Assembly: GCA_963669285.2 (NCBI GenBank) | Contig: CAXXSI010000002.1 | Span: forward strand, 62,001-126,000 | Length of the DNA stretch: 64,000 bases | Direction of reading: 5' to 3' | Source of the DNA: JAWKWH01 sp963669285 | GTDB lineage: Bacteria > Pseudomonadota > Alphaproteobacteria > Rhizobiales > Rhizobiaceae | Shown here: piece by piece, positions 18,014 through 27,306 of the stretch | Position numbering within the stretch: position 1 is the first letter of the stretch | Layout of the letters: each line of letters starts with the position of its first letter | Made by a program: the position numbers and the translations under genes | Notes under the pieces: generated by a model | Database searches by the model: none | What the model was told of the DNA's origin: nothing | The model's input: the letters and a program-made list of their open reading frames with translations, nothing else

Positions 18014-18982
18014 TCATCGTCCGTGCGGTTCGTCCCAATCGATCTGCGGGCCGATCGGAACGATGCCCAAAGGATTGCGCTTCTCGCTTGGCGAAAAATA
18101 CCCACGTTTGTAGATATCGAATTTGACGATCTCGGCCACGCGCGACATCTGATAGATTTGCCGCGCGTAGGGCCATAGGTGAGCATAGTCGCTCAAACGG
18201 CGCAGGTTGCACTTGAAGGCATAGTGATAGGCAACGTCAAATCTGGCCAGCGTGGGGAACAGCCGCAGATCGGCCTCGGTGAAACAATCACCAACCAGAA
18301 ATGCAGATGTGCCAAGATGTAGGTCGATCGCGTCCAGCGTTTCGAACACTTCGCGGGCGGCGGTTTCGTAGGCCTCTTGTGTGGTGGCAAAACCGGCGCG
18401 GTAAACACCGTTGTTGACTGTGCGATAGATCCGTTCGTTCCAGTGATCGATTTCCTCGATTTTCGATTGCGGACAGATGTCGGGGCTCTGTGGCGCAAGT
18501 TCTGCAAAGGCCGAATTCAACATGCGAATAATGTCGGCGGATTCGTTGCTGACGATCCGACCGGTATGCTTGTCCCACAGAACCGGTACGGTAATCCGGC
18601 CGGTGTAGTTTTCGGCGCCCTTGCCATAGACCTCATGCAGCGCATTTACCCCAAGCAAAGGGTCGCTGAACGCTCCAGTTTCATCGAAGATCCAACCGTC
18701 GTCATTGCGCCGCGGCAAGGCAACGGAGATAGTGATCATGTTTTCGAGACGTTTGAATAGGCGGGCTAACAGGGCACGGTGCGCCCACGGGCAATTCCAG
18801 GCGACGTAGAGGTGATAGCGGTCTGCTTCTGCCTTGAAGCCGGGTGCACCGGTGGGGCCGGCCTCACCTGTTGCCGTCACCCAGTTTCGCACCACGCTTG
18901 GCGCGCGTTGCCATTCGCCGCCGTTTCCCGTCGGTGCCGTTTCGCCCTCACGGTAGTAGATGCCGTCAATCATGCTTCCCAC
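18014..18982 (-). CDS. Xi-class glutathione S-transferase (glutathionyl-hydroquinone reductase, YqjG type)
   Basis: The 322-residue protein has the Xi-class active-site motif WNCPWAHR (Cys64), a thioredoxin-like N-terminal part and an all-helical C-terminal part. Such enzymes reduce glutathionyl-hydroquinones with GSH. Start is GTG 18982, with GAGGAG 8 bases upstream; this site overlaps the stop of the upstream hydrolase gene, so the two form an operon. An internal ATG at 18973 is the alternative start. Confidence 0.92.
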   Translation of the reverse strand: MGSMIDGIYYREGETAPTGNGGEWQRAPSVVRNWVTATGEAGPTGAPGFKAEADRYHLYVAWNCPWAHRALLARLFKRLENMITISVALPRRNDDGWIFDETGAFSDPLLGVNALHEVYGKGAENYTGRITVPVLWDKHTGRIVSNESADIIRMLNSAFAELAPQSPDICPQSKIEEIDHWNERIYRTVNNGVYRAGFATTQEAYETAAREVFETLDAIDLHLGTSAFLVGDCFTEADLRLFPTLARFDVAYHYAFKCNLRRLSDYAHLWPYARQIYQMSRVAEIVKFDIYKRGYFSPSEKRNPLGIVPIGPQIDWDEPHGR

Positions 18983-18994
18983 AAGATCAACTCC

Positions 18995-20206
18995 TCATTT
19001 GCCGGGCTTGCCCCGCCGCAATTCCAGTCCCCGTGAAGTGCCCGGAGGAAAGCCACGCCAGTCGTCCTGCGGTTCTTGTGGCAGGTCAAGATAGTGCGCC
19101 ATCTGATTCTGATCTTTGACATATTTTCCCAGAAACGCCGTGGCGAAGTGCTGCGCGATATTGTTCATCCGCACCGTATCCCATACCGGGTCGGCGTAGT
19201 GATCGAAGGGCACGAAATCCAGATATGGCGACGGTTCCCAGGCTTCGACGGGAGCCGGAATCGGGGCGGCCACATTGTGCCCCGCACTGACAAAAGTGAG
19301 CAGACGCCGATCGCTGTTGGCCGCGCCCTCGAAGATCGCCTTGACGCCCTTTTCATAGCCCGAGACTTCGTCCTCGCTGCCGGCGATCAGCAGCAGCGGA
19401 ATCTGTATTCCAGCAAGACCGTCGCGGTCCCAGATATCGCGCTCCATGCCCCACGGAGCAATGGCGATGCCCACCTTGAAGCGTTCGTCGACCAGCGACT
19501 TGTGCGAACGGCTGCCGGCAACATGACGGTCAAGCAATCCCGGTGGTGCGGCTTCGCGATCGTGAGCGGCGTTTTCGGTGATGCCGCCGCCGGCCGAAAT
19601 GATTACACCGTACCCGCCCATCGAATAACCGATCAGGCCGGCATTTGCGCAATCAGCCATACCTGAGAGGAATCCGGTATCGAGCGAGGACAGACGTTCG
19701 ATTTCATCGAGGACAAACTTCTGATCGATCGGTCTGTTGACGAGCGTGGAGGCGAATTCCGCCTGATCCTGATACAAGCTGTCGGTGTGGTCGACGGCGA
19801 CGCAGATGTAGCCTTTCGACGTCAGGTTTTCGCCGAAATGGCTCAACAGGTGCCGGTTGCCGGGATAGCCGTGTGAAATGACAATGACCGGGTAGGGTGC
19901 GCCGCTTCTGTCGGGTTCGCCGTTGCGTACTGCTCTGCCGGTCAGTGTCGCCTTGGTGTGGCCGTCGCGCAAAAGTGTCTGATATCGAGCACGGTCTCCG
20001 TCGGACTTTCCGGGATACCAGATTTCCAAAGTCAGATTGCGGTCCCGCCGTGGGAACGGCACTCCCGACTTTGCGTTGAGCACGTCGATCTGGTCGCGGT
20101 TGACCGCCTCAACCGTGCGGACGCCGACGCGAAATGCGCCGAACGCCGCCAGGTTCGGCGCGTCCGGGCGAATCCGGTCGATGCAGTTGAGATATTCCAT
20201 CGTCAA
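18995..20206 (-). CDS. Alpha/beta hydrolase, dienelactone hydrolase / PAF-acetylhydrolase-like
   Basis: This 403-residue hydrolase has GYSMGGYG as nucleophile elbow, an oxyanion region VIVISHGYPGNRHL, SEDEVSGYE as a plausible acid position and SAGHNVAAP as the likely catalytic His. No signal peptide is seen. Its position directly upstream of the Xi-class GST (12 bases between stop and start) suggests a shared role in detoxifying an aromatic or ester compound, which is inference. ATG at 20200 is an alternative start. Confidence 0.82.
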   Translation of the reverse strand: MTMEYLNCIDRIRPDAPNLAAFGAFRVGVRTVEAVNRDQIDVLNAKSGVPFPRRDRNLTLEIWYPGKSDGDRARYQTLLRDGHTKATLTGRAVRNGEPDRSGAPYPVIVISHGYPGNRHLLSHFGENLTSKGYICVAVDHTDSLYQDQAEFASTLVNRPIDQKFVLDEIERLSSLDTGFLSGMADCANAGLIGYSMGGYGVIISAGGGITENAAHDREAAPPGLLDRHVAGSRSHKSLVDERFKVGIAIAPWGMERDIWDRDGLAGIQIPLLLIAGSEDEVSGYEKGVKAIFEGAANSDRRLLTFVSAGHNVAAPIPAPVEAWEPSPYLDFVPFDHYADPVWDTVRMNNIAQHFATAFLGKYVKDQNQMAHYLDLPQEPQDDWRGFPPGTSRGLELRRGKPGK

Positions 20207-20263
20207 AGCTGGTACCCGCGGTTCAGCGCTTTGCCAAGTCGCAGGGATTGATTGTCCGGCAGA

Positions 20264-20734
20264 TCAGTCCGAGGCTTCGGCCGACTGATAGTCTGGCGAG
20301 AAGGTTTTCAGATAGGCGATCACGTTGCGGCGGTCTTCTTCCTTCTTCAGGCGGAAGGTCATTTTCGCCTTGGCCTTCTTGTCATCGAGATAGTCGCGCA
20401 GGAACTGCCTTGGGTTCTCGATGTACCCGAAAATCTGTTCTTCATCCCAGACCAGGCCTTTTTCGCCCGCAGCGATGATGCTCTTGCCGTATTTATATCC
20501 CTCGAAAGTACCTGCCGTGCGGCCGAATACACTGTTCAGCACCGGCCCGACACCATTCTTGGCGTCATCACCGATCTTGTGACAGGCAGTACATTTCTTG
20601 AAGATCTTTTCACCGGCGGCGGCGTCGCCTTCCTGCGCATGAGCGCTGAACACCAGCGGCAGCGACAAGATCGCAGCCGAAACAAGGGTGATGCTATTGA
20701 AGCGCCGGGATTTGCGTGAATGCAGTTTGGTCAT
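20264..20734 (-). CDS. Exported cytochrome c, class I (c2-like)
   Basis: The 156-residue protein has a signal peptide (to about residue 33, SAHAQ) and one CTACH heme site (Cys48, Cys51, His52). Met125 in KAKMTFRLK is the likely sixth ligand. The GVGPVLNSVFGRTAG and TFEGYKYGKSI stretches match cytochromes c2 / c-550. It is a periplasmic electron carrier and a client of the Ccm system encoded at the start of the window. It stands alone: the hydrolase gene downstream is 58 bases away, and the MFS gene upstream ends 83 bases before it. Confidence 0.93.
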   Translation of the reverse strand: MTKLHSRKSRRFNSITLVSAAILSLPLVFSAHAQEGDAAAGEKIFKKCTACHKIGDDAKNGVGPVLNSVFGRTAGTFEGYKYGKSIIAAGEKGLVWDEEQIFGYIENPRQFLRDYLDDKKAKAKMTFRLKKEEDRRNVIAYLKTFSPDYQSAEASD

Positions 20735-20817
20735 TTCCGTGATCCTGATTTTTCAGGACCATTGAACCGGTACATGCTCACAGTCCAATCACTCTCAATT
20801 GACCAAAAAGTTAGCGT

Positions 20818-22131
20818 CTACAGGCGTTTGTGACCCGTTATCCGGCGCACTTTGCGCGGCGCGGCCATCCAGATGCAGACGATTGAAGCAACGCACATAC
20901 CGATCACGGCGATGAATGCCTGCTGGTAGCTGCCGGTCACGTCGTAGGAGTATCCCAGCGCCCACGGGCCAATACCCGCGCCCAAATTGGCAAAAATACT
21001 GAGTGCCCCGATGATGGTGGCCACCCGTCGCCCGGCAAAAATCTCGGCGGGTATCGGGCCATATAGCGATGCCAGGCCATAGCCCAGCAGACCCTGGGCA
21101 GCGACCATCGAGTACATCAGGATACGCGACGGATAGTGGCCGATTGCGATCAGTGCCGCGTAACAGAGAATGAAACCGGCCATCGCCAATGTGAACGCCC
21201 ATTCGCGGCCGATGCGGTCCGAAATCGCGCCGATGCCGATTTGGCCGATCACACCGGCAAGTCCGACAAGGCCGAGGGCAAAGGCCGCCTCCGCCGCACC
21301 GAAACCGGAATCGATCAGGTAGCGGGTCTGGTGAACCTGGATGGAATACCAGACGAACAGGCCGAAAAAATATCCGCATGCCAGCCACCAGAAACGCGCC
21401 GTGCGCATCGCGTTGCCGAGCGTCCAGTCCCGAGCGGCCCATTGTTCGTCGACGATCAGCGGCGCCTTGGCGGCTGCGACACCGGCCGGCGCGCTTCCAC
21501 CGATATCGCCGTCGGGCTCAAGACCGACGCTTTCTGGTTTGCCACGTTGGAAAAACAGGTTGAGCGGGATCAGTATCCCCACGCAAGTCACCGCAAGGAC
21601 AAGGCACGCGCTGCGCCAGCCGGCCTGTTCGATGATCGCCTGCAGTGCGGGAAACAGGAAAATCGAAACCACACCGACGCCGGAAAAGGCGATGCCGATG
21701 GCAAGGCCGCGTTTGCGCGCGAACCAGTTCGGCAGGAACATCGAATGGCCGATATAGGTCATCGGCATCGAGGCGCCGACCGTCAGCATGCCGATGGTCA
21801 GATAAAGGCCGAGCGGCGATGATATCTGCGTGACGCCCCAAAGCCCGCCGGCGACGAGCAATGCGGCTGCCGCCATGACGTAGCGCGGACCGGTGCGATC
21901 GATCACCATGCCGATGAATGGCACAGTGGCGGTCGAGGCGATGAAACCGACGGAGAATGCGGCCGCCGTGACACCGCGGTCCCACTCAAACTCGGCAAGT
22001 ATCGGCGGGTACAGCAGTGAAAACGCCGTTCTGGTGTTGACGGCGATGCCGATGGTTACAAATGCGACCATCACCACTACCCAACCATAGAAAAACGGCG
22101 TGCGGACCGGTGGCGAGGCCGTAACAGTCAA
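20818..22131 (-). CDS. MFS transporter, monocarboxylate / oxalate-formate antiporter-like
   Basis: The 437-residue protein has twelve membrane segments and begins FFYGWVVVMVAFVTIGI, typical of the OFA/monocarboxylate MFS branch. The loop 2-3 motif is GMVIDRTGPRYVM and the matching one in the second half is IGAISDRIGREWAF. Substrate is likely a small organic acid, but this is not shown. The apparent start is TTG at 22131, overlapping the stop of the uracil-DNA glycosylase gene (TTGA), so translation is probably coupled. Confidence 0.85.
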   Translation of the reverse strand: MTVTASPPVRTPFFYGWVVVMVAFVTIGIAVNTRTAFSLLYPPILAEFEWDRGVTAAAFSVGFIASTATVPFIGMVIDRTGPRYVMAAAALLVAGGLWGVTQISSPLGLYLTIGMLTVGASMPMTYIGHSMFLPNWFARKRGLAIGIAFSGVGVVSIFLFPALQAIIEQAGWRSACLVLAVTCVGILIPLNLFFQRGKPESVGLEPDGDIGGSAPAGVAAAKAPLIVDEQWAARDWTLGNAMRTARFWWLACGYFFGLFVWYSIQVHQTRYLIDSGFGAAEAAFALGLVGLAGVIGQIGIGAISDRIGREWAFTLAMAGFILCYAALIAIGHYPSRILMYSMVAAQGLLGYGLASLYGPIPAEIFAGRRVATIIGALSIFANLGAGIGPWALGYSYDVTGSYQQAFIAVIGMCVASIVCIWMAAPRKVRRITGHKRL

Positions 22132-22961
22132 GACGGGCTACCCGTTTGGTCCAACTTGGCCCTGATCTCCAGAAAATCGCGCCAGGCCAGACGCTTGTGC
22201 GCCGGATTGCGCAGCAGATAGGCCGGGTGCAATGTCGGCATCGCCGGGATCTGCTGTCCCGAAGGACTGATGTAGTTTGCCCAGTTTCCCCGTTGGCGCA
22301 TGATGCCCAGTGTGGATTTGAGAAGCACTTTCGATGCCGGTCCGCCCAGCGTGACAATGATGTCGGGATTGGCCAGCTCAATCTGTCGTTCGATAAACGG
22401 GCGGCAGATTTCAGTCTCCTGCGGCGTTGGCGTGCGGTTGCCCGGCGGCCGCCAGGGGATCACGTTGGCAACGTAGACCTGCTCGCGATCAAGGCCGATC
22501 GCAGCCAGCATCCGGTCGAGCAACTGGCCCGACCGGCCAACGAACGGCAATCCCTCGACATCCTCGTCGCGGCCCGGCGCCTCGCCAATGACCATCAGCG
22601 GTCCTTCCGGATTGCCGTCGGAAAACACCAGGTTCTTGGCGGTGAATTTCAGATTGCAGCCGTCAAAATTGTCGAGATGGTCGCGCAAATCTTCGAGCGA
22701 CCGGGATTTGGCGGCCAGTTCGCGGGCCAGGGCTACCTGTGTCTCGTCCGGCACTGCCATTTTCGCAGGTTTTGTTATCGGCGTTGCCGGCTGAGGCGCA
22801 TCATCACGCCGGACACCGAGCTTTGGTCCTTCGGATGTCTTGGCGCGTTCAGCCGGTTTTTCCGAACGCACCTCGGCAAATCGGTCAAACGCCTTGTCGG
22901 CGAGCGCCGCGTCCACACCGGCGTCGCGATAAAACAGCAATATTTCGCGCAAATCCGACAA
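22128..22961 (-). CDS. Uracil-DNA glycosylase, family 4-like, lacking Fe-S cysteines
   Basis: The 277-residue protein has the family 4 motif GEAPGRDEDVEGLPFVGRSG (starting Gly126), the RPPGNRTPTPQE stretch and a C-terminal LHPAYLLRNP motif. It removes uracil from DNA. Classical family 4 enzymes use four cysteines for a 4Fe-4S cluster; this protein has only two cysteines (Cys102, Cys186), and the usual Cys in the NVxxCRPP position is Trp170. Thus a cluster-free fold is expected. The first 90 residues are a variable extension. It overlaps the downstream MFS gene by 4 bases. Confidence 0.9.
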   Translation of the reverse strand: MSDLREILLFYRDAGVDAALADKAFDRFAEVRSEKPAERAKTSEGPKLGVRRDDAPQPATPITKPAKMAVPDETQVALARELAAKSRSLEDLRDHLDNFDGCNLKFTAKNLVFSDGNPEGPLMVIGEAPGRDEDVEGLPFVGRSGQLLDRMLAAIGLDREQVYVANVIPWRPPGNRTPTPQETEICRPFIERQIELANPDIIVTLGGPASKVLLKSTLGIMRQRGNWANYISPSGQQIPAMPTLHPAYLLRNPAHKRLAWRDFLEIRAKLDQTGSPS

Positions 22962-23018
22962 TTTTTCTCACAATATCCGCTGGCTACTGCGTGACAGAAA
23001 CCATAACGCGATGCAAGC

Positions 23019-23648
23019 TCACGAAGCCGGTATGCGCGGATCCTGCAACAGATAGAATTCAGGTTGCGGCGTGAAATCGGTAATCATGAAAGAGAACTCC
23101 GCACTTTGCTGCGGGTCGACGAATCCGTCAAAATAGATCAGCCGGTCATACGGTTCGAAATTGTCGTCAAACTTTTTGAACCGGTTCGACAAAATCGATG
23201 AACTGTCCGTTCTTCTCTGATCGAAAGACAGGCCATCGCCATAAACGCTCGGCTTGCGCAGTATCTCCTGCAGCTCGAATTCGAACTCGAGCCAGGCAAG
23301 GCCGCTCGCATTGACGGTCACGATCCGCATATGAATCATGCCGTTGGCGTAGTCGCCGGTTGACGAAAACGGCTTGATTGCCTGCGTGGCGCGGATCACC
23401 ATCGTCACGGGGCTTGCCGAGTTCAACTCCTGCTCGATCACGATCGGATCGGCCCGGGTGCCCAGTCCGGAAGCGGAAACAATAGTGAATCCGCCGAGTT
23501 CGTCGGAAAATGAATAGGCGCCGGCAAGCCAAATCTTACCCTTCGCCGCCTTTGATCCAGCGGGCTCACCTGCCAGTGATATCGACGCCGCCAACAAGAT
23601 TACGCAAGTCGCGGCCATCCAGCGCAGCATTGCCATTCTCCGGTGCAA
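23019..23648 (-). CDS. Conserved-looking exported protein of unknown function
   Basis: I do not recognise this family. The 209-residue product begins with a clear signal peptide (MLRWMAATCVILLAASISLAGEP). The mature part is rich in beta-type sequence (IVIEQELNSASPVTMVIRAT, MIHMRIVTVNASGLAWLEFE) and has no cysteine, so a periplasmic or surface beta-sandwich is possible. Starts at 23648, 23636 or 23630 are all compatible with the signal peptide. It is divergent from ETF-QO with about 270 bases between them. Confidence 0.7.
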   Translation of the reverse strand: MHRRMAMLRWMAATCVILLAASISLAGEPAGSKAAKGKIWLAGAYSFSDELGGFTIVSASGLGTRADPIVIEQELNSASPVTMVIRATQAIKPFSSTGDYANGMIHMRIVTVNASGLAWLEFEFELQEILRKPSVYGDGLSFDQRRTDSSSILSNRFKKFDDNFEPYDRLIYFDGFVDPQQSAEFSFMITDFTPQPEFYLLQDPRIPAS

Positions 23649-23853
23649 ACGGTCGTTTCACCTGGGTGGGATTGTGCCTCAAATCGTGCGACTAGCCAAT
23701 CAACCGGAAAAGCAAATTCCCGTGAGACGTCCCATTCCTGCCAATCGGGATATCAATTGACGTTTACGTAAGATGCAGTAAAAGGAAATCCGAACCATTG
23801 CAAAGACCGGATTCTATGCCGTAGGTGGTTTCACACGGCGCGATGTTTGCGCT

Positions 23854-23876
23854 AGAGCGTATTCGGATTTGAAACG
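23854..23876. repeat. Solo terminus of the AGAGCGT repeat family
   Basis: AGAGCGTATTCGGATTTGAA resembles the left terminus of the inverted-repeat element at 37149 (AGAGCGTATCCGGTTTAAAT). It sits in the 269-base gap between the exported protein and ETF-QO, about 40 bases upstream of the ETF-QO start. No second end is visible, so it is probably a remnant. Confidence 0.45.
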
Positions 23877-23917
23877 AACCGTTGGCCGGGGCCGGCTGAC
23901 GCATACCGGAGGTCGGG

Positions 23918-25609
23918 ATGAGCGAAGTCGAACGCGAAAGCATGGAATTCGACGTGGTGATCGTTGGCGCAGGACCGGCGGGCCTGGCCGCCGCGATCCG
24001 ATTGAAGCAACTAAATGCCGATCTTTCGGTCGTCGTCCTGGAGAAGGGTGCTGAAGTCGGTGCGCATATCCTGTCCGGAGCGGTCGTTGATCCCGTCGGC
24101 GTAGACAAGCTTTTGCCGGGCTGGCACGACGAGGACGGGCATCCATTCAAGACGCCGGTCGAAGCCGACCACTTTCTGTTGCTGGGGCCTTCGGGCTCCG
24201 TGCGCCTTCCGAACATGTTTATGCCGCCGCTGATGAACAATCACGGCAACTACATCGTCTCGCTTGGCAATGTCTGCCGATGGCTGGCGGAAAAGGCCGA
24301 GGCGCTCGGCGTTGAGGTCTATCCGGGCTTTGCCGCCGCAGAGGTGCTGTACAACGATGCCGACGCCGTGATCGGTGTGGCCACCGGTGACATGGGTCTC
24401 GACAAGGATGGCAATCCGGGCCCGAATCACGAGCCGGGCATGGAGCTGTTGGGAAAATACACCCTGATCGGCGAAGGTGTTCGTGGCTCGCTAGCCAAGG
24501 AACTGATCGCCAAGTTCGCGCTCGATGAAGGCCGTGAGCCGCCGAAATTCGGTATCGGAATAAAGGAACTGTGGCAGGTTGCACCAGAACAGCACAAACC
24601 CGGGCTGGTTCAGCACTCCTTTGGCTGGCCGCTTGATGGCAAGACGGGCGGAGGTTCGTTCCTCTATCATCTCGAAGACAACCAGGTTGCTGTCGGATTC
24701 GTCCTTCACCTGAACTACAGAAATCCGTTTCTGTCGCCATTTGAGGAATTTCAGCGCTTCAAGACGCATCCCTCGATCCGCGAAACCTTCGAAGGCGGCA
24801 AACGCATCGCCTACGGTGCCCGCGCCATCACCGAAGGCGGTTGGCAGTCGGTTCCGAAACTGACCTTTCCCGGTGGTGCGCTGATCGGCTGCTCGGCTGG
24901 TTTCGTCAACGTTCCGCGCATCAAGGGGTCCCACAACGCCGTGCTCTCCGGCATGCAGGCCGCCGATGCCGTCGCCGCGGCAATCGCCGATGGCCGTTCG
25001 GGCGACGAAGTGTCGGCCTATGAGGACGGATGGCGCGATTCGGAGATTGGCCGCGACCTGAAAAAGGTTCGCAACGTCAAACCGCTGTGGTCAAGATTTG
25101 GCACGATATTCGGTATCATGCTTGGCGGATTCGACATGTGGATCAACACTATATTCGGCGGCGGCTCGCTGTTCGGAACGATGAAACACGGCAAGACCGA
25201 TGCGGCATCGCTCGATCATGCATCCCTGCACAAGCCGATCGAGTACCCGAAACCGGATGGTCAGTTGACGTTCGATCGCCTGTCTTCGGTGTTCCTGTCG
25301 AACACCAATCACGAGGAAAACCAGCCTGTCCATCTCAAGGTTGCAGACCTGAACGTGCAGCAGCAATCCGAGCTGGGCAAATTTGCCGGACCGTCCAGCC
25401 GCTATTGTCCGGCGGGTGTTTATGAATGGGTCGACGGCGACGGCAATGCCATTCCGGCTGCCGACATGACCAGTGCTGCGGATGCCTCGTTTGTCATCAA
25501 CGCGCAGAACTGTGTGCACTGCAAGACCTGCGACATCAAGGATCCGAACCAGAATATCAACTGGACGGTTCCGCAGGGCGGCGAGGGACCGGTCTATCCG
25601 AACATGTAG
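23918..25609 (+). CDS. Electron transfer flavoprotein-ubiquinone oxidoreductase
   Basis: The 563-residue enzyme begins with an FAD-binding motif VVIVGAGPAGLAAAIRL and ends with a ferredoxin-like 4Fe-4S part: CPAGVYEW, then NAQNCVHCKTCDIKDPNQN, giving the four cluster cysteines. It passes electrons from acyl-CoA dehydrogenases (via ETF) to ubiquinone at the inner membrane. The isovaleryl-CoA dehydrogenase encoded at 52.3-53.4 kb would be one electron source. Length and motifs are normal. Confidence 0.97.
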   Translation: MSEVERESMEFDVVIVGAGPAGLAAAIRLKQLNADLSVVVLEKGAEVGAHILSGAVVDPVGVDKLLPGWHDEDGHPFKTPVEADHFLLLGPSGSVRLPNMFMPPLMNNHGNYIVSLGNVCRWLAEKAEALGVEVYPGFAAAEVLYNDADAVIGVATGDMGLDKDGNPGPNHEPGMELLGKYTLIGEGVRGSLAKELIAKFALDEGREPPKFGIGIKELWQVAPEQHKPGLVQHSFGWPLDGKTGGGSFLYHLEDNQVAVGFVLHLNYRNPFLSPFEEFQRFKTHPSIRETFEGGKRIAYGARAITEGGWQSVPKLTFPGGALIGCSAGFVNVPRIKGSHNAVLSGMQAADAVAAAIADGRSGDEVSAYEDGWRDSEIGRDLKKVRNVKPLWSRFGTIFGIMLGGFDMWINTIFGGGSLFGTMKHGKTDAASLDHASLHKPIEYPKPDGQLTFDRLSSVFLSNTNHEENQPVHLKVADLNVQQQSELGKFAGPSSRYCPAGVYEWVDGDGNAIPAADMTSAADASFVINAQNCVHCKTCDIKDPNQNINWTVPQGGEGPVYPNM

Positions 25610-25627
25610 CCGCCCGGTGGTCTCGCC

Positions 25628-26572
25628 ATGACGGTCCTTGTTACCGGCGCAACGGGGCTTGTCGGCAACAACGTTGTCAGGCGGTTGCTCGCGGGCGGCC
25701 CGCGCGCAAGTGTCCGCTGTCTCGTGCGAAAAACCAGCGATCAGCGGCCACTCGAAGGATTGAACACCGAAACGGCCGTCGGCGACGTGACCGACGCGGC
25801 CAGCCTGGATCGGGTGTTTGAACATGTCTCGGCGGTGATTCATTGCGCCGCCATGGTCCATATTGGCTGGACTGGTGGTGAAGCGTTGAAACTGGCCAAC
25901 ATTGTCGGAACCCGCAATGTTGCCGACGCCGCCCGCCGCGCCGGCGTTCGCATGGTCCATGTCTCCAGCGCCGACACGCTGCGAACGGCCGGCGTGGATC
26001 GCATACCCTATGTTTCGACCAAGAAGGCCGCCGAGGATGAGATGCGGGAGCACATCGCCGGAGGACTGGACGCGGTGATCGTCAAACCGGCTTTCATTTT
26101 GGGCCCCTACGATTGGAAGACCTCTTCGGGAGCCGCTTTGCTTGCGGCGGCGACCGGCTGGGTGCCGTTTGCCCCGCGCGGCTCGCTGAACGCCTGTGAT
26201 GCCCGTGATGTGGCGATGGCAATCGTGAATGCGCTGGACAAAACTTCCGGCGGGGACGAGTACACGCTCGGCGGCCACCGGATTTCCTGGCTCGAGGCGC
26301 TCAGGCGTTTCTCCCGATTGGGTCGCCGCTGGCCGCCGATCTGCCGGTTCGATCCGCTCGCTCAACGCGCGGTGGGTGTGGCGGCCGATATGGTTGGCCG
26401 GATTTCGGGTCGGGAGCCGTTGCTCAATTCCGCCGTGATGCGATTGGCCGGTCAGAACATCGAATTGGATGACCGCAACGCCCGCTCTGATCTTGGCTAC
26501 GCAAATCGGCCGCTTGATGAAACGCTTGACGATACCTGGCGCTGGTTTCAGGCAGAGGGATTGGCTGGTTAG
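25628..26572 (+). CDS. NAD(P)-dependent epimerase/dehydratase family protein
   Basis: This 314-residue extended SDR has the N-terminal motif VTGATGLVGNNVVRRLL and active site YVSTK (YxxxK). AKPAFILGPYDWK-like text in the middle and a variable C-terminal part resemble dihydroflavonol-4-reductase-like or 3-beta-HSD-like proteins. No partner pathway is evident. It begins 18 bases after ETF-QO and is likely co-transcribed. Its stop codon lies inside a 30-bp perfect palindrome. Confidence 0.87.
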   Translation: MTVLVTGATGLVGNNVVRRLLAGGPRASVRCLVRKTSDQRPLEGLNTETAVGDVTDAASLDRVFEHVSAVIHCAAMVHIGWTGGEALKLANIVGTRNVADAARRAGVRMVHVSSADTLRTAGVDRIPYVSTKKAAEDEMREHIAGGLDAVIVKPAFILGPYDWKTSSGAALLAAATGWVPFAPRGSLNACDARDVAMAIVNALDKTSGGDEYTLGGHRISWLEALRRFSRLGRRWPPICRFDPLAQRAVGVAADMVGRISGREPLLNSAVMRLAGQNIELDDRNARSDLGYANRPLDETLDDTWRWFQAEGLAG

Positions 26573-26598
26573 AGCAGTTTTGGCCAAAACTGCTCTAA
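26569..26598. terminator. 30-bp perfect palindrome overlapping the epimerase stop codon
   Basis: The palindrome is TTAGAGCAGTTTTGG followed by its exact reverse complement, with no loop. The TAG stop of the epimerase gene is part of it. It could act as a transcript-end hairpin or a protein site; no T-run follows. The AGAGCA ends resemble termini of rhizobial intergenic repeats. Confidence 0.5.
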
Positions 26599-26685
26599 TC
26601 ACAAGTTGGGGTATCGTCACCGCATAATCTTGCCGATTGCCAATTCTTGTGCTTTTTTACCGCCAACTAATACTTGGAGGGCTCG

Positions 26686-27282
26686 GTGTTGCGCTTGCTG
26701 GCAATCTTGACTGCTTTTCTGTGTGCAGTTGCGGTCGCGACAGGTGCACAAGCTCGCCCGAAAGTTACAATAAAAACAAAACACTACGATGTTCGCGGCA
26801 AGACCGGATCAGAAGTGTTGCGGCAAATCAATCGCAAGGGGCCACGCCACGGATTTCTCGTGCGTGCCATTGCACAGACTCAATACACGCTGAGTTATGG
26901 CTACGAATCGGTGCAAACCAGCAAGCACTGCCGCATAACCAAGGCGCAGGTGAAACTGGACATCGTCTATGTTTATCCCAGGTTGCGCAGCAAGGTTTCC
27001 GGCAGGTTGAACAAGCGTTGGAAGCGCTTCTTGAGCGGTGTACGCAAACATGAGGAAGTACACGGCAAGCTGGCCAAACAGATGGCAGCGGCAACCGAGA
27101 AGGCGCTTCTGGCGACCCGCGTGAATGGCAAGCGCGGTTGCCGCAAGATCAAGCGTATCGCCAAACGCAATGCCGAAAAGGTATTCAAGAAGTACGAACG
27201 CCAGCAGGTTGCTTTCGACAAAAAGGAGCACCGCGACAACGGAAATGTCGAAAAACTGGTAACGGTGCTGGTCAAGAAATAG
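26686..27282 (+). CDS. DUF922 family protein, putative zinc-dependent protease
   Basis: GTG 26686 is preceded by GGAGG at the right distance and gives 198 residues with a signal peptide (to about residue 23). The HExxH motif in RKHEEVHGKLAKQM (His122, Glu123, His126) is the reason this family is thought to be a zinc metalloprotease. Conserved KHYDVRGKT and CRITKAQVKLDIVYVYPRL flank it. A relative with HEKVHGEM is encoded at 40115-40715. The physiological substrate is unknown. Confidence 0.85.
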   Translation: MLRLLAILTAFLCAVAVATGAQARPKVTIKTKHYDVRGKTGSEVLRQINRKGPRHGFLVRAIAQTQYTLSYGYESVQTSKHCRITKAQVKLDIVYVYPRLRSKVSGRLNKRWKRFLSGVRKHEEVHGKLAKQMAAATEKALLATRVNGKRGCRKIKRIAKRNAEKVFKKYERQQVAFDKKEHRDNGNVEKLVTVLVKK

Positions 27283-27306
27283 ACCGGCTCGCCTTGAGTC
27301 CTCGTT

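Noticed and set aside
25091..26620. 509-codon minus-strand open frame across ETF-QO and the epimerase
   Set aside because: It crosses two well-supported genes on the other strand and has no domain character.
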